Shown here: piece after piece, positions 53,366-64,000 of the stretch
Layout of the letters: each line of letters starts with the position of its first letter
How positions within the stretch are numbered: position 1 is the first letter of the stretch
From: Patiria miniata
Lineage: Eukaryota; Echinodermata; Asteroidea; Valvatida; Asterinidae
Assembly (NCBI RefSeq): GCF_015706575.1
Contig: NW_024037074.1
Location: 26,153,334-26,217,333, forward strand
Direction of reading: 5' to 3'
DNA: 64,000 bases
Translations under genes and position numbers: made by a program
The notes under the pieces: model-generated
What the model was told of the DNA's origin: nothing
Databases searched by the model: none
The model's input: only the letters and a program-made list of their open reading frames with translations

Positions 53366-54273
53366 TGTATAGGCTAGCTTGAGTGACTCCAGCTGACATG
53401 CTCATATTCATTCACATGTAGCGCTGGAGGAAGGCCTGTGCGTTTCCATGTGGTAGCAAGAGACCCTAAAAAAATGGCCTCTCCCAAAAATTGTTCATTT
53501 TCACCTCTAATATCCCACCCCAGAGTTCACCCACATACCTCATACATTCAGCAGTTATTTACGAAGCCTAATGATCGATTTGAAACAAGACCAACAAAAA
53601 AAAAGTGAAAAATCTTGACGATTTCGGTGGCTTGTCCGTAAAAATACGCCTGTTCCAACGGCTGTCTTCCATTTTGTTTTGCTAATTATATTAATGTATG
53701 CATCACGTGATGACATAAAAAAATCGGCGCGCACGATGTATTTGGGTACCACACCGCTTTCAGGCGCCGCAAGTGAGTTCAATTTTCGTCTGGTGCGTTG
53801 CCGTGGAGAGCATTCTCGTTGTCTTGCTTTCCGCGACAACGCACCAGACGAAAATTGAACTCACTTGCGGCGCCTGAAAGCGGTGTGGTACCCACATACA
53901 TCGCGCGCCCCGATTTTTTGATGTCATCATCACGTGATGCATACATTAATATAATTAGCAAAACAAAATGGAATACAGCCGTTGGAACAGGCGTATTTTT
54001 ACGGACAAGCCACCGAAATCGTCAAGATTTTTCACTTTTTTTTTGTTGGTCTTGTTTCAAATCGATCATTAGGCTTCGTAAATGACTGCTGAAATTATGA
54101 GGTATGTGGGTGAACTCTGGGGTGGGATATTAGAGGTGAAAATGAACAATTTTTGGAGAGGCCATTTTTTTAGGGTCTCTTGCTACCACATGGAAACGCA
54201 CAGGCCTTCCTCCAGCGCTACATGTGAATGAATATGAGCATGTCAGCTGGAGTCACTCAAGCTATGTATAGGC
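53366..54273. mobile_element. 890-bp palindromic element with 9-bp TSD
   Basis: 53375-54264 is a near-perfect palindrome: arms of about 430 bp start tagcttgagtgactccagct and end with its inverse; the spacer near 53819 is about 20-30 bp. The sequence tgtataggc flanks it directly on both sides (53366-53374, 54265-54273). A perfect 9-bp duplication suggests a Mutator-like element. The open frames on both strands are mirror copies of each other, not genes. Confidence 0.82.
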
Positions 54274-54458
54274 CTAGTCTGGTTCCGCACCGACATTGTC
54301 GGCGTGACGTCTTCGTATTCATGACATGCATGAGATGGGAATCAGACCATTTTACAATTACGGACTATTTCCCATTTAAAATTAAAAAATCCTCCAGAGC
54401 CATGAGCCTAGGCCTACTCTGTAAAGTGTAATTATTTGTTGGCAACAAATGTGTGTTG

Positions 54459-54570
54459 GGTGCGATCTAGCTCTACTGAGTGGAGCGCTGAATTACGGGT
54501 ACCCCTCCATACAGGATTATGGAGGGGTACCCGTAATTCAACGCTCCACTCAGTAGAGCTAGGTGCGATC
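54459..54570. mobile_element. 94-bp hairpin element with 9-bp TSD
   Basis: Arms of 43 nt (54468-54510, 54519-54561) differ at one position and enclose an 8-nt loop. The direct repeat ggtgcgatc flanks the hairpin exactly (54459-54467, 54562-54570). It begins tagctc and ends gagcta, like the larger palindrome next door, which begins tagctt and ends aagcta. Confidence 0.82.
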
Positions 54571-55225
54571 CATGGATATCTGGGCAATTGATCCAGCCCA
54601 CGGCCCACTCTGTTAATCAGTTGATCTTGTCGCCAAGTGTTGACATGGTTGATCACCTTTTCTTTTTAATCATTGCTTTGGAGGGTTGTTTTGAAAAACA
54701 TGAAAAAGGGAAGTAAAGTCTAGAATTTCCTACAGGATTGACCGATTGTGGAAGCTATGCCAATCAGAGAATAGGTCTATTCTAAACCCTGTAACTGGGC
54801 GCTATAACTCCCTTTTTTCCAATTTCCTCTTTGGTTGGTCGTAACCATAGTAGCGTACGTAATCATAGCTGTAATCAGACATGCAACTTTTCCTTGGATC
54901 CACTGATTTCCTCGTTTTTTTTTAATTTTCATGAATGCCATTACAAAATGGAAAATAGAAAATACTGTTCTCAGACTTGTGCGGTTTGGAGTTTCCTCAT
55001 TTTTTCCTAAATCCCCAGTTGCATGCCTGTGTAATCCAGAATTTTCATGAACACCTCGCTTAAAAAGTCATTCTGTTACCTGTTTCAGTCTCATATTTTG
55101 CAGTGAACTGTGGGAGCTGCCTGCATCTATTGCTCCATACCAACTATGACGGTGTCCCCTAGTTGCCAGTTGCTTACTTTCAACCCCTCGCAGAGGGCAC
55201 TGGCCCTCTATACTTCCCTCCGCTA

Positions 55226-57250
55226 ATGCCAAGGGAGAAAAAGCAATCCAAGGCCAAGAGATTCAGAGGTAAGTTGGCTTCTCTAAATCCTTTGGAGGAG
55301 CAGTATGATGAATTTGTAGAATTTGATTGAAAGGGAATAAAAATACCCATGGACCACTTAACTGAAACTGTGGATATTAACCCCAACCCCCTACGGTGAT
55401 TTATTAAAAACCTTCCCTACTCCTGCAAATTCCAACACCATATGGTGAACTGTACAGAAGAACTGTTGGACTCTGATTATTGGTGGTATGCCTAACCCCA
55501 TGTAAAGCATAATCAGTTTGCTAGTGCAGTAGCCGCAAGTGCAGTAACCGCTATCACCCACGAACCGCCAGCTACATCGTCCTGGGAATCTTGTAGCAAT
55601 TATGTAATGCCTGTGCACCTGTTTGGCCTAATATATGCAGCGCCCATTCCCCATTCAAAACCTTTCATATTACTTCCAAACCAGACTAAAATTTCATCCA
55701 GTAACATATTAGATGCAGCAAGACTTTTGTACTACTTCATGGCAGCTGTTCTGTGGTACGTAGTACGAGTGGGATTGAAAATGGACTGTAATGGCCTGTA
55801 AAAGTATCGCATGCACACTAGTTTCCCCAATTTTATTTATTTATTTTTTTTGGGGGGGGGGGGAGATTTTACAAGAATCCCAAGAAATTGTTGCTGGCGG
55901 TTCATGGGTGATTACTGATATCAACTCGTTGTGATAATGCGGCAGGTTATCGCGTAGTTACAAGAACCGGCTTTCCCAAGTCTAAGTAAAGTCGTGAAAT
56001 GATATTTGGGCTTCCAGTTTTATGATAGACATCTGGCAAACTACAATACATTTTGTACACGTGGAACTGTTCATAGACGAATCCCAAATTACCCAATGCA
56101 GCATTGAGACCCAGGCTCTCAGTGCTAAGCCACTGTATGAATTGAGGACCTTTTCTGTTCTTAATCCTCTCAACAAAAGACGGCACTGATGGCCTCAGCT
56201 TCAATGGCAATTTGAAATTCCTCTCTATCTTTGTAGCTTCTTCAGACAGTGACTTGGTCAGCCAGACAGAGAGTGAGCATTCCAACACTAGCGAGCCCTC
56301 CAGCCCTAGGAAGAAACACAAGAAGGCTTCTGCTAAGCAGGTCAGTATACTGTAGTCCATTTACCAAAGAGACACTTTAGGTAATACTGTTACCCCTGAC
56401 CAGCAGGCCTGTAATCATTTCTCAAATTTGTATCACCTGATGTGATCAGCCTCATACTTAACCTGACACCTGTGGAGAAGCATTCCAGTACTCTACCTAC
56501 CAATAAAATGCACAATTTTGATCCCAGGAGAATCAAGGATTCTGGATTCTGCTAACATCGAAATTTCAGGCCCACTCACATAAATGTTGGTATATTTCAG
56601 ATTACTCAAGCAGCAGCTTTTAATTTGTTATATAAAATTTAGTAAAGTATTTTTGTCCTTGATTCTTTTTGTTCTTGCAGGCCGCTGCTAGTGGGAGTAC
56701 CCCTGATCTCCCCCAGGCCCTCCTTCCGCCCCAGCCCCTCCACGCCAGCCACATCAGTGCAGCCAACCCCTTTGACGACACCCCAAACCCTGTGCCGCGG
56801 CCCAGCCACCCGGGCTTCATGGCGCGCCGCATGATGAACCCCCGGGCTATGAACGCGGCACCCCCACCCTTCCCCGGTATGATGATGAACAGTGGCTATC
56901 CCCGGGGAGGTATGCCCCCCGGGGGCTACCCGCCGCCGGGACCCCACAACGGACCCCCAATCCATCACCACCCGCCCATGTACAACATGGGTAACCACCA
57001 GCAGGGCCCGCCCATATTCATCTGCGGGATCTGTCGGATGGATATCCACGAAGGGGAAGAGACCATACTTTGCGAGAGCGGCTGTAACATGTGGTTCCAT
57101 CGCGTCTGTACAGGGCTGACGGAGGCAGCCTACTCACTACTGACCACGGAACAGCTGGCTGAGTGGGCCTGCGACAGGTGCATTCGAGAGAAGAAAATTC
57201 CCCTGGTCAAAATTAAACCACAACAGGTCATGTTCTCCGCCAGTAATTAG
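55226..57250 (+). CDS. pygo: Pygopus, Wnt/beta-catenin co-activator (three exons)
   Basis: Predicted exons: 55226-55268 (ATG CCA AGG GAG..., donor gtaag), 56237-56340 (acceptor ctttgtag, donor gtcag) and 56681-57250 (acceptor ttcttgcag), giving 238 residues in one frame. Basic clusters (KKQSKAKR, RKKHKK at 39-44) look like a nuclear signal. AANPFDDTPNP (NPF at 78-80) is the core of the N-terminal homology domain. A proline-, methionine- and glycine-rich middle follows. The PHD finger spans about 164-216 with Cys164, 167, 180, 184, His189, Cys192, 213, 216 (C4HC3) and ends WACDRC. In known pygopus proteins the PHD finger binds methylated histone H3K4 and BCL9/Legless, linking beta-catenin to transcription. 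It is much shorter than vertebrate PYGO1/2 (about 400 residues). An open frame continues 5' of the chosen ATG to an acceptor-like ccctcgcag, so an additional upstream exon is possible. Confidence 0.88.
55947..56220 (-). pseudogene. Unidentified protein fragment in pygopus intron 1
   Basis: On the minus strand a protein-like stretch runs from KLRPSVPSFVERIKNRKG through GPQFIQWLSTESLGLNAALG to GFVYEQFHVYKMYCSLPDVY and ends at a stop at 55947. Its upstream part matches the repeat at 1479-1594, where GPQFIQWLSTESLG is kept but the flanks are decayed. I do not recognise the family. A gene fragment spread by a transposon, or a retrocopy piece, is the likeliest reading. Confidence 0.4.
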
Positions 57251-57610
57251 TTTAAGATTGTCGTACCATTAACAGCATCAGGAGTCTGATGTATTCAAAG
57301 CTCTGATTGGGTTGTGGCTGAACTAATAGATGTAATCAAGTCCATCAAATTCAGGAATAAAGTGTGCAAAGGCCAATTTGTAGTACATGTAACAGGAAAG
57401 ATGCTGTGTGAGCCTTGCAATAATGTTTGGCATGAACATTCATGTTGTTTCTTTGCAAAGTTGTGGTAAAGTAAACAGGCAATTGATGGAGGTACAATCT
57501 CTTGTTCTGAAATCTTGGTTCTTACAGCATACAATGCCAAGATGAACTCTCAAGTTCAACTTTAATAGCAATGGCATCTGCACATAGGAATGCAGTCAAA
57601 TCCACACCAG

Positions 57611-58260
57611 CAAGACACTCCCATGACATGGTAAAATGTAGTCTTGGTCAAAGACTGTTATTTTTGGTTTATATTTTCGAGCATACCCCTGACAAGCGCC
57701 CTAGCTTGAATACAGCGTGCATAAGGTATGCTCGGAATATAATAATAATTTGGGGGGCTAATCATTCTTACTCGCAGCTGAGAAGCATTGCTAAAGACGC
57801 GGCTACAATGTGGTCGAGTCGAAGGCCTGTAAAGGTGCCTTTGGCAGCCACCATACGACCCTTGTATGACCACGGAGCACAGCCAGACATCAAAAGTGTT
57901 TGGGGGTTTTTTGCGGAGGGAGGAAAATCGGAGAGCCCGGAGAAAAGCCCTTGTGGCACAGGAGAGAATTCACGCACAACTCTACTTACGTATGGTCCGA
58001 GCCGGGAACGAACCAGGGCCACAGTGGTGAAAGGCAAGTGCTTTATGCACTAGCCACACATGCCACCCATTTAATTTATCCCATCCTGGGTAGCAATGCC
58101 GAAGTTCCCAAAACTGGACTTGACCCATCATGTTGATAGCGACCTCTACCACCTTGGTGGCTTTACTGCGCTTGTATCAGGGACGACTGCATTAGAAGAA
58201 TAAAATGCAACTCCAGTCTTCGTCCAGGACTACATTTTACCATGTCATAGGAGTGCCTGT
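57611..58260. mobile_element. TIR element downstream of pygopus, carrying a SINE
   Basis: Inverted ends of about 46 bp: 57611-57656 (with atgacatggtaaaatgtagt and caaagact) and 58215-58260 (agtctt...actacattttaccatgtcat). Identity is about 85 percent. It lies within or just after the pygopus 3' UTR. No transposase frame. Confidence 0.6.
57890..58068 (-). repeat. tRNA-derived SINE
   Basis: Minus strand: tRNA-like head from 58068 with an A box (tgtggctagtgcataaag) and a B box (tggttcgttcccgg). This is followed by gcccttg-type sequence and a conserved block, gggcttttctccgggctctc then cgattttcctccctccg. The block resembles the widespread central domain of metazoan SINEs; I am not certain of its name. 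The 3' end is a T/A run near 57900. Pol III transcription and LINE-borrowed mobilisation are known for such elements. Confidence 0.65.
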
Positions 58261-60126
58261 GGGCCAACACTTAGCTGCCTCCTTCAGTGCAGCACCATTG
58301 CTTTGTGCACATTTATCAGACTACCAAAAATGTAACCAACCAGCACAATGGTGGATTAATCAAATAACTGGATAATCGTTGCGGGCCCAGTTTACAATAA
58401 ATTTATCATCCTCCAAACTACATGTATCAGAGATTCAGGTTTGCTGGGAGATAACGGTCAAGGTTAACAAAGATTTGCCAAATTTTGTACAATGTTATGT
58501 GTATATTTTAGTCTGTCAGTATCAGCTATGGGTTGTTTGGACTTTTGAGAGGTTTCCAGTAGACATGTTATTGCAATTCTTTTCCAATTATTATTTGATT
58601 GGTAAACAGTCTTAATGTTAATAAAGGTGTTAATTTTTTGTTTCATCATCAAACAATATATATATATACGTGTATGAAGGAATGTTCTGATAATGTGGAT
58701 TTACGTATAGATAGATGGATCCAGTGAGCACAATGAGAAGTACATGTACATTTGTATCTTTTAAGTGGGTACTACACTTGCATTCATGTTCCATGGTTCC
58801 TGAATTTGAGATGCGTGCACATTTTGAAAAACCTATCATTGCTGTGAGAATTAAAAGTGCAATTACAACGTTCACATAGGGTGTACTTCTTCACTATGAT
58901 CCCTTTGTGGTCACCACATTAGTAGGTCTACACTGTAGTTCACATTAGGTGGAAAGGTACGTTAACAAAACAGGGGGAAAAGTGTCTGAATTTGCAAAGT
59001 GAGATGTAAAAAAATGATACTTTGCGATATGGGTGGGCATCGGAACCGGGAACCCAGATACCCGACTGCTGATGTCAGGAACCAGTTCCAGATTATGGAA
59101 TCGAGTATTCATAACCAACTTTACAAATTACTTAGTAACTTCTCAGACAATGAAAAAAAAAAGATTTTAATGCCATTTGTGGGGATATTTCAAAAGGAAA
59201 AAGAGGATAGGGTCTACATGGAATACCAAAACAGATTTCACGTTGATGTGCATTTTAATGCTCAACAGATTAATGCCTGCAAAGGTTGCAGTTGTCGTCA
59301 AAAAGCTATTAATCTTTTTAGACAACTTCCGGAATTCGAATTTTGGGGTTGGGTTTCTTTTACAGATACCCGGGTAGCCGTGTTTTACTTCAGTAGGGTA
59401 CCCGGTTCCTGTACTACCCGTAAATGCACACAACTACTTTGTGATAATTCCTGTTCTGTACTTAAATCGTTCATTTTTCAGAAGATAGTCTACTTCAGTA
59501 GTTGGGGAAATTTAGGAGAGAATGGTCAACTATAAAATTCATATAACTACATTTTGTATTTGTACCCTTTTGCATAGGTTACTGAAATATACACGTTAAC
59601 TACACAAATCTGAAATCAGTTTAACCAAAAAATGTCAAACCTTCTATCTTGAAATATATTAGCAACAAATTCAAAAGGCAACTATTCCTTTTCAAGGGAC
59701 TCAGTTCTAGTTCCCTCCTTCTCACCTCTGAAATGATTATCATTCACACAAAAAACAATTTGTACATTTTCTGGAATGCATCATTTCAGTCTTTTATTGT
59801 TTTATACCAACGGTTGTACATATTTTTTTTGTTAACAGAATTCTACGCTTGTCTGGTGTGCAGAGACTTTCATGTGAAATAATCATGTGATGAAAATGAT
59901 GTAAAATGTTCATGTTGTATTCGGCCATTGCAAAGTCAATCTTTATCATGCTGTGTCATGTCACAAGTGCAAAAGTAACAATTTGTAATTTGTACATTTT
60001 CAGACCTTAGAAACGGACTTTTTGTGATGCAATTATAGCAGGTATTGTTACAGTTGTTTCCCCTGCTCTTCAACCATTTTCGATTTTTTTTTCCTATTGT
60101 GAAAGCTACAAAATACTATTGAGTAG
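58261..60126. other. Gene-poor stretch
   Basis: The longest open frame (58999-59535, plus, 178 codons) has no recognisable domain. It overlaps a weak inverted pair (ggaaccgggaaccc near 59041 and gggtacccggttcc near 59397), so it is probably a degenerate repeat. A short TA microsatellite lies at 58658-58668. Confidence 0.4.
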
Positions 60127-60414
60127 TAAGGCCAAAAAAAAAAATAAGTCGGTCTCTGGTCAGCGCGCGCGTCGATTTTAAGCATGCGCGTCGATCTTTT
60201 TTTTTTTCCAAAATGTTCCGCGGTAGCTCCAACAGGGCCCTCTATTTCCGCACCTCCTCAATTTTTTTTTACCAAAGAGCACCAAGGAATGGGAAATTGC
60301 ACCAAGGCAAATGATCGAAAGCACCAAGGCAAATTATGGAGGCCACCAATGTACATGAGGACACCAACAAAAGCAAAATAGTACCCACCTTGTCTGTACA
60401 ATCCAAGCTGAGGG

Positions 60415-60447
<33 letters not shown>

Positions 60448-60516
60448 CCGCGTGGCCGCGTCAATTCCGGAACTTTGGTCTGACCAGAGACCGAATATTT
60501 TTTTTTTTTGGCCTAA
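60127..60516. mobile_element. PIF/Harbinger-type MITE with TAA TSD
   Basis: 384-bp element (60130-60513) with ends ggccaaaaaaaaaaataagt plus cggtctctggtcag, and ctgaccagagaccg through tttttttttttggcc. The trinucleotide taa is present on both outer sides (60127-60129, 60514-60516). GG-starting ends and a 3-bp TAA-type duplication are the Harbinger signature. The interior includes a run of about 31 A (60416-60446). No coding capacity. Confidence 0.8.
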
Positions 60517-62390
60517 CCTGTAGTATTCATTTCTTTTTCTTGTCAAACTGAAAACATATATGAACATTAATTGTCAATACATGAATGCACAACCCAATGA
60601 AGATGTGCTTTTTTGTAATTACGTCATTAGGACGTCATCATGGGTCACGTGACGTCACTTGGAAACGTAGTATATTTGGTACTTGACCCCCAAAGAGGGG
60701 TTAGGGTTAATAAAATAAACTTGTATGTTTTACTCTAACCAAAAAAGGTTTTTATTTTTGGCACAAACAAGTTCGGCTCTGTGAGCAGACTGGCTCCCAC
60801 TCTATACATTACTGATAGATTGGGAGGCCTGAACCAGCCTATGTGAGAACGAAATTCCTGCCCGACAGCCAAACATTCAAAATTATAAAGTAATTATTTA
60901 ATAATTAAACATGGGCCGATTGTTTTTGGTCGATGTCTCATTCACAGGTGAATAACATTCGTGTTGCTAACTCTTAGTACCGTCCCATATCCTTCAAAAA
61001 CCAATGAGGGCGGTTTGAAAGATTTTGTAGGATTGAGGAAGGTACAGCTGTACTTTAAACGAGATGTCCCTTTCTATTTGAACCAAAAGGATGTGCCAGT
61101 GGTTTCCCACGACGTGGTGGATTTCTGAGGATTCTGGACGTTTTCAGCAAACATCAAGGGAAAAAGTATTCACCCTGTAGTACCTTTATTCACTGGAAGA
61201 TTAGAGTTTGCGAATTGAGTTCTACTCATTTTCAACTGAAATATAAAGTGTCAAAAAATCCCTGTCATTTTGAAGGGCCTTGTCATGTACATTATGTGTA
61301 TTTCGTGAAGTCCAAGCACAGCAATCTTCTAATTTTTTTTGCATTGTTTTAATTTGCTGAGGGTAAAGGCTGGTACATACATGTACATCAACAGGAACAA
61401 AAATTCTGACGTATTTTTTTGTGGTTGGAATTTGCAAAACACATTTCAACACAGAGTTTGTGAAAACAAATTTGCCTGGTATTCACACGCGCTTCATGTA
61501 TGAACTGGCCTTTATGTAAATATTATTCATGTGTGTGACGAGAATTTTTGCCAAAATCATGACAATTTTGACACTGGTAATAGAAACATGTCAACAATAT
61601 ATCTTAAGTATTGGTTTATCTTTCTCTATTTTTATGTCTCTTTATTCTCATTCAAAAGGTGGACAAACATATCTTAATATTCATCTTGAAGTATAACATG
61701 TACATTTTCGTCCCTAATTTTAATAACGCTTTTTAAACAAAGGATAAGGCTTTGGCCCTTAATTAAACCAAACTCTAAAAAAATAATTAACCGCATGAGA
61801 CCGTAAGTTTGAAAAGCCATTTATTAAAACATGATTTACAAATTCAGTTTTGTATTTGTTATTAAGGGTTTACACATTTGGACAAGTAAATTTGAAATAA
61901 ACCTTGTGTTCGAGATTAATGATTGTCCATGATGTTCTTTCATCTGTTTTTGAATGGAAATCAGGCAAATGAAACAACAGTAATAAGCTGGATTATTTAT
62001 CAGTTCTTGCATTTTACTGGTTTAAGACATGCCACATTCAGAAACGTCAAACATACCTGGTGTGTGTTTTACACTCACAAAAAGAATGGAGAAGTCGAAA
62101 TATTCTGCACAAAAGCCAACCTTGTTCAACTCATAGAAGATATAATAAGACATTGTAATTTATAGAAAGATTTGGTCTGTCCACTCAATTCCTTAAAACT
62201 GTACTTACATTTAGACATTGTATATTTAAGCATATGAGAGAAATCATACATCACAGAGTCAGTCCGGTTTGACTATGGGCTCCGTGCGCGAACTAAAGAG
62301 GGCGCCCATTTATCTAGCAACGACGTCCCATGGTCGGGACATGATACATTTCGCTGGTTGACGCGCGCGCATCGTTCCTTTTGTGCGATG
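60517..62390. other. Stretch without recognised genes
   Basis: Only short frames with no identifiable domains are present on either strand. Confidence 0.4.
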
Positions 62391-62449
62391 CACCTACATC
62401 AGGGGATTTGTACTATGTACAATCAGTGGCCGCGGTTCACGGCAAAATA

Positions 62450-62984
62450 TTGCAGTCAGGCAAGATGGCGTCGATCGGTCACCCCCAACTGTACTTTCTT
62501 TGCCGGTGAGGGGGACTTGTGAACGGAGCAGATACCACCGCCGAAAGGCGTTGTTAATGTCCCTAACGCTACTGGGAATGCCGATGGTTAGGCAGGAGAG
62601 GATGACTGCGCAGGAGAGCACATGATGGGTGGTTTGACCTTCCCCACAGACACATCTGTCGCTATTGCTGAGGCCGATCCAATGCGTGAATGCAGCGTAC
62701 CTGCTGTGGCTAGAGCGGAGCGGAGCCGGTTCAGCAGCACCCACTGTGTGTGCTCTTTGCAGGTCATGCCCGGCTGGTTTCCTGGTTGGCTTCGGAAGGT
62801 ACTGACGCAATTGGCAGTCTTCCCGCTGCCAGCGACCATTCCATTTGTTGTTCACCCATACATCAGGTGAAGCTCCTACAGCTTCAGAGCTGAGTGCTTG
62901 CATCTGTTGCACAAAAACGTGTCGCTTGCAATTGTGCATACATAAAAGCAATAGACTCCAATGAAATTGTATACTAATATGCAT
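62450..62984 (-). pseudogene. Decayed C-terminal fragment of a non-LTR reverse transcriptase ORF
   Basis: On the minus strand, one frame has KEHTQWVLLNRLRSALATAG (62588-62839), matching the typical LNRLR...G segment after the reverse transcriptase. The continuation, WIGLSNSDRCVCGEGQTTHH then VLSC, is in another frame (62394-62984). The two parts belong together, so at least one frameshift separates them. The cysteine/histidine end (CxCG...THH.L.C) is common in C-termini of non-LTR elements such as RTE or jockey-like ones. No catalytic core is present; it is a dead fragment. Confidence 0.6.
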
Positions 62985-63542
62985 TTCTTGTTAATTAACC
63001 CCTTAAAGATGGGGCGTAATGGGGACATTCCTCCACACATAGAGCAAGTGGCCCGCATGACTGCACAGCCTTTGTGTGGTAGCGGGACTGCACAAAAGCA
63101 GCAGCTGTGGAACTACCCACTTCCCGTCCTTAAGGGGTTAATAACCACCGTTTTCGGGGCTTGGCTCAGCCTGGTGGTACAGACAACACATAAGGCAAGA
63201 CGACAGACAGATGTACCTGTTGTGCCCCGGTATCAACTATCAGACTCCAGTCGTAAGAAGTTACCCAATGTGAAAATGGTGGAGTCCACTTGTAGCTCAC
63301 TCTGCTCCAACCTGCAAATGAATGGAACAGTCTCGTCAGAAGAGCAAAATTCAAATTTACATGATTTTCATCAGTCATCATTATTTAAACTTAACAAATT
63401 TGACAAAGTGAAATACGTTGGCACAAAAAATGGCCTTGTTTCGGTTTGACTTTAACAATATTAAAATTCACCATCAAAAGTCACTGATAGTACCAGTAGC
63501 TACAAGTATATCAGATTCTTAATGGCCAGCCTACCCCCGCAA

Positions 63543-63628
63543 GCTCCATGGTCAGATGGTTAAGACACCAGCACTAGTAAGCAGGAGGTCATAGGTTCGA
63601 GTCCCAACCTTGTGAATTTTTTCTTCTC
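63543..63628 (+). repeat. tRNA-like sequence, probable SINE head
   Basis: An A-box-like tggtcagatggttaag and a B box (ggttcgagtcc) are 33-35 bp apart, followed by a T-rich stretch (ttttttcttctc at 63617-63628) suited to pol III termination. T-stem and acceptor pairing are poor, so a working tRNA is unlikely. Confidence 0.5.
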
Positions 63629-64000
63629 ACAAGCTATAACACAGCATCAAGTAACAAGTGCTTATAAAATAATGTCGGTATTAAAGGACAAAAAAACAAC
63701 TTGTTTACCTGTTTCAGCATGGAATATGTTCGGAACAGTATTTCGTAAGGAATGTGCTATTTTCCCAAAATGGATAACATTCCTTCTGAGATGCACAAGT
63801 CTCTCAAATCTTGCTGAACTTGAGTATCCCTTTAAGATTTGACTGTCAATTCAACACATAACCACCTGTACTACATTGTATTACACTGTATTTATTCCCT
63901 GATGAACACATAAACCATAGAGTGCTGAGTACAGGGAGTAACAGGCAGGGCGGTTGGAGCAGTTCGGGGACTATAATGGGTTATTGACAGTGTTCTCACT

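Noticed and set aside
53555..54085. Paired frames of 94-95 codons on opposite strands with almost the same peptide
   Set aside because: Mirror images produced by the 890-bp palindrome.
56639..57100. Minus-strand frame of 153 codons over pygopus exon 3
   Set aside because: GC-rich antisense of a well-supported exon, with no recognisable domain.
57571..58053. 160-codon plus-strand frame downstream of pygopus
   Set aside because: It runs through the TIR and antisense SINE sequence; no protein signature.
58999..59535. Open frame of 178 codons, plus strand
   Set aside because: No known domain or splice context, and weak inverted repeats at both ends suggest a degenerate element. Not called as a gene.

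Overview
The window looks like nuclear DNA of a marine deuterostome invertebrate. An echinoderm is my best guess, but I cannot prove it. The reasons are moderate A+T content, one spliced gene that is clearly the Wnt co-activator pygopus, intron-poor immunoglobulin receptor genes, and very many G/C-run MITEs, palindromic MITEs, tRNA-derived SINEs and non-LTR retrotransposons. Nothing bacterial or viral was seen.

Layout. About 1-41 kb is a cluster of immunoglobulin-superfamily receptors. A partial gene sits on the left edge (minus strand). A divergent, frameshifted member lies at 3.8-5.3 kb (plus strand). Four full-length single-exon genes lie on the minus strand at 11.6, 22.4, 27.9 and 38.9 kb. 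Each full-length protein has a signal peptide, a V-type Ig domain, a four-cysteine Ig domain, a third Ig domain, one membrane span and a tail of 160-200 residues. The tails carry phosphotyrosine motifs of ITIM/ITSM type (SEYSSV, LVYADL, TVYAMI) and resemble vertebrate SIRP or Siglec tails. The genes at 11.6 and 22.4 kb belong to a tandem duplication with units starting at about 7.64 and 18.75 kb. The first unit also carries a 4.5-kb inverted-repeat element whose arms are minisatellites.

Between the last two receptor genes (31.5-38.3 kb) lies an intact two-ORF non-LTR retrotransposon of Tx1/L1-like type. It sits in a (TAAA)n tract inside a MITE that itself appears to sit inside another inverted-repeat element.

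From 41 to 54.6 kb there is mostly repeat: a hAT-type MITE with a perfect 8-bp target duplication, a decayed LINE fragment, a roughly 230-bp tandem repeat, and a roughly 320-bp satellite with a 1,281-bp higher-order period, bordered and split by arrays of short hairpin repeats. Two palindromic elements follow, both with 9-bp target duplications. Pygopus (three visible exons) occupies 55.2-57.25 kb. It is followed by a TIR element carrying a SINE, a Harbinger-type MITE, a decayed retrotransposon fragment and tRNA-like sequences.

How the genes could work together (inference): the receptors form a local family with diverse V domains and a shared inhibitory signalling tail, which suggests recognition of different ligands feeding the same SH2-phosphatase output. 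Pygopus is unrelated and marks the start of a different neighbourhood.
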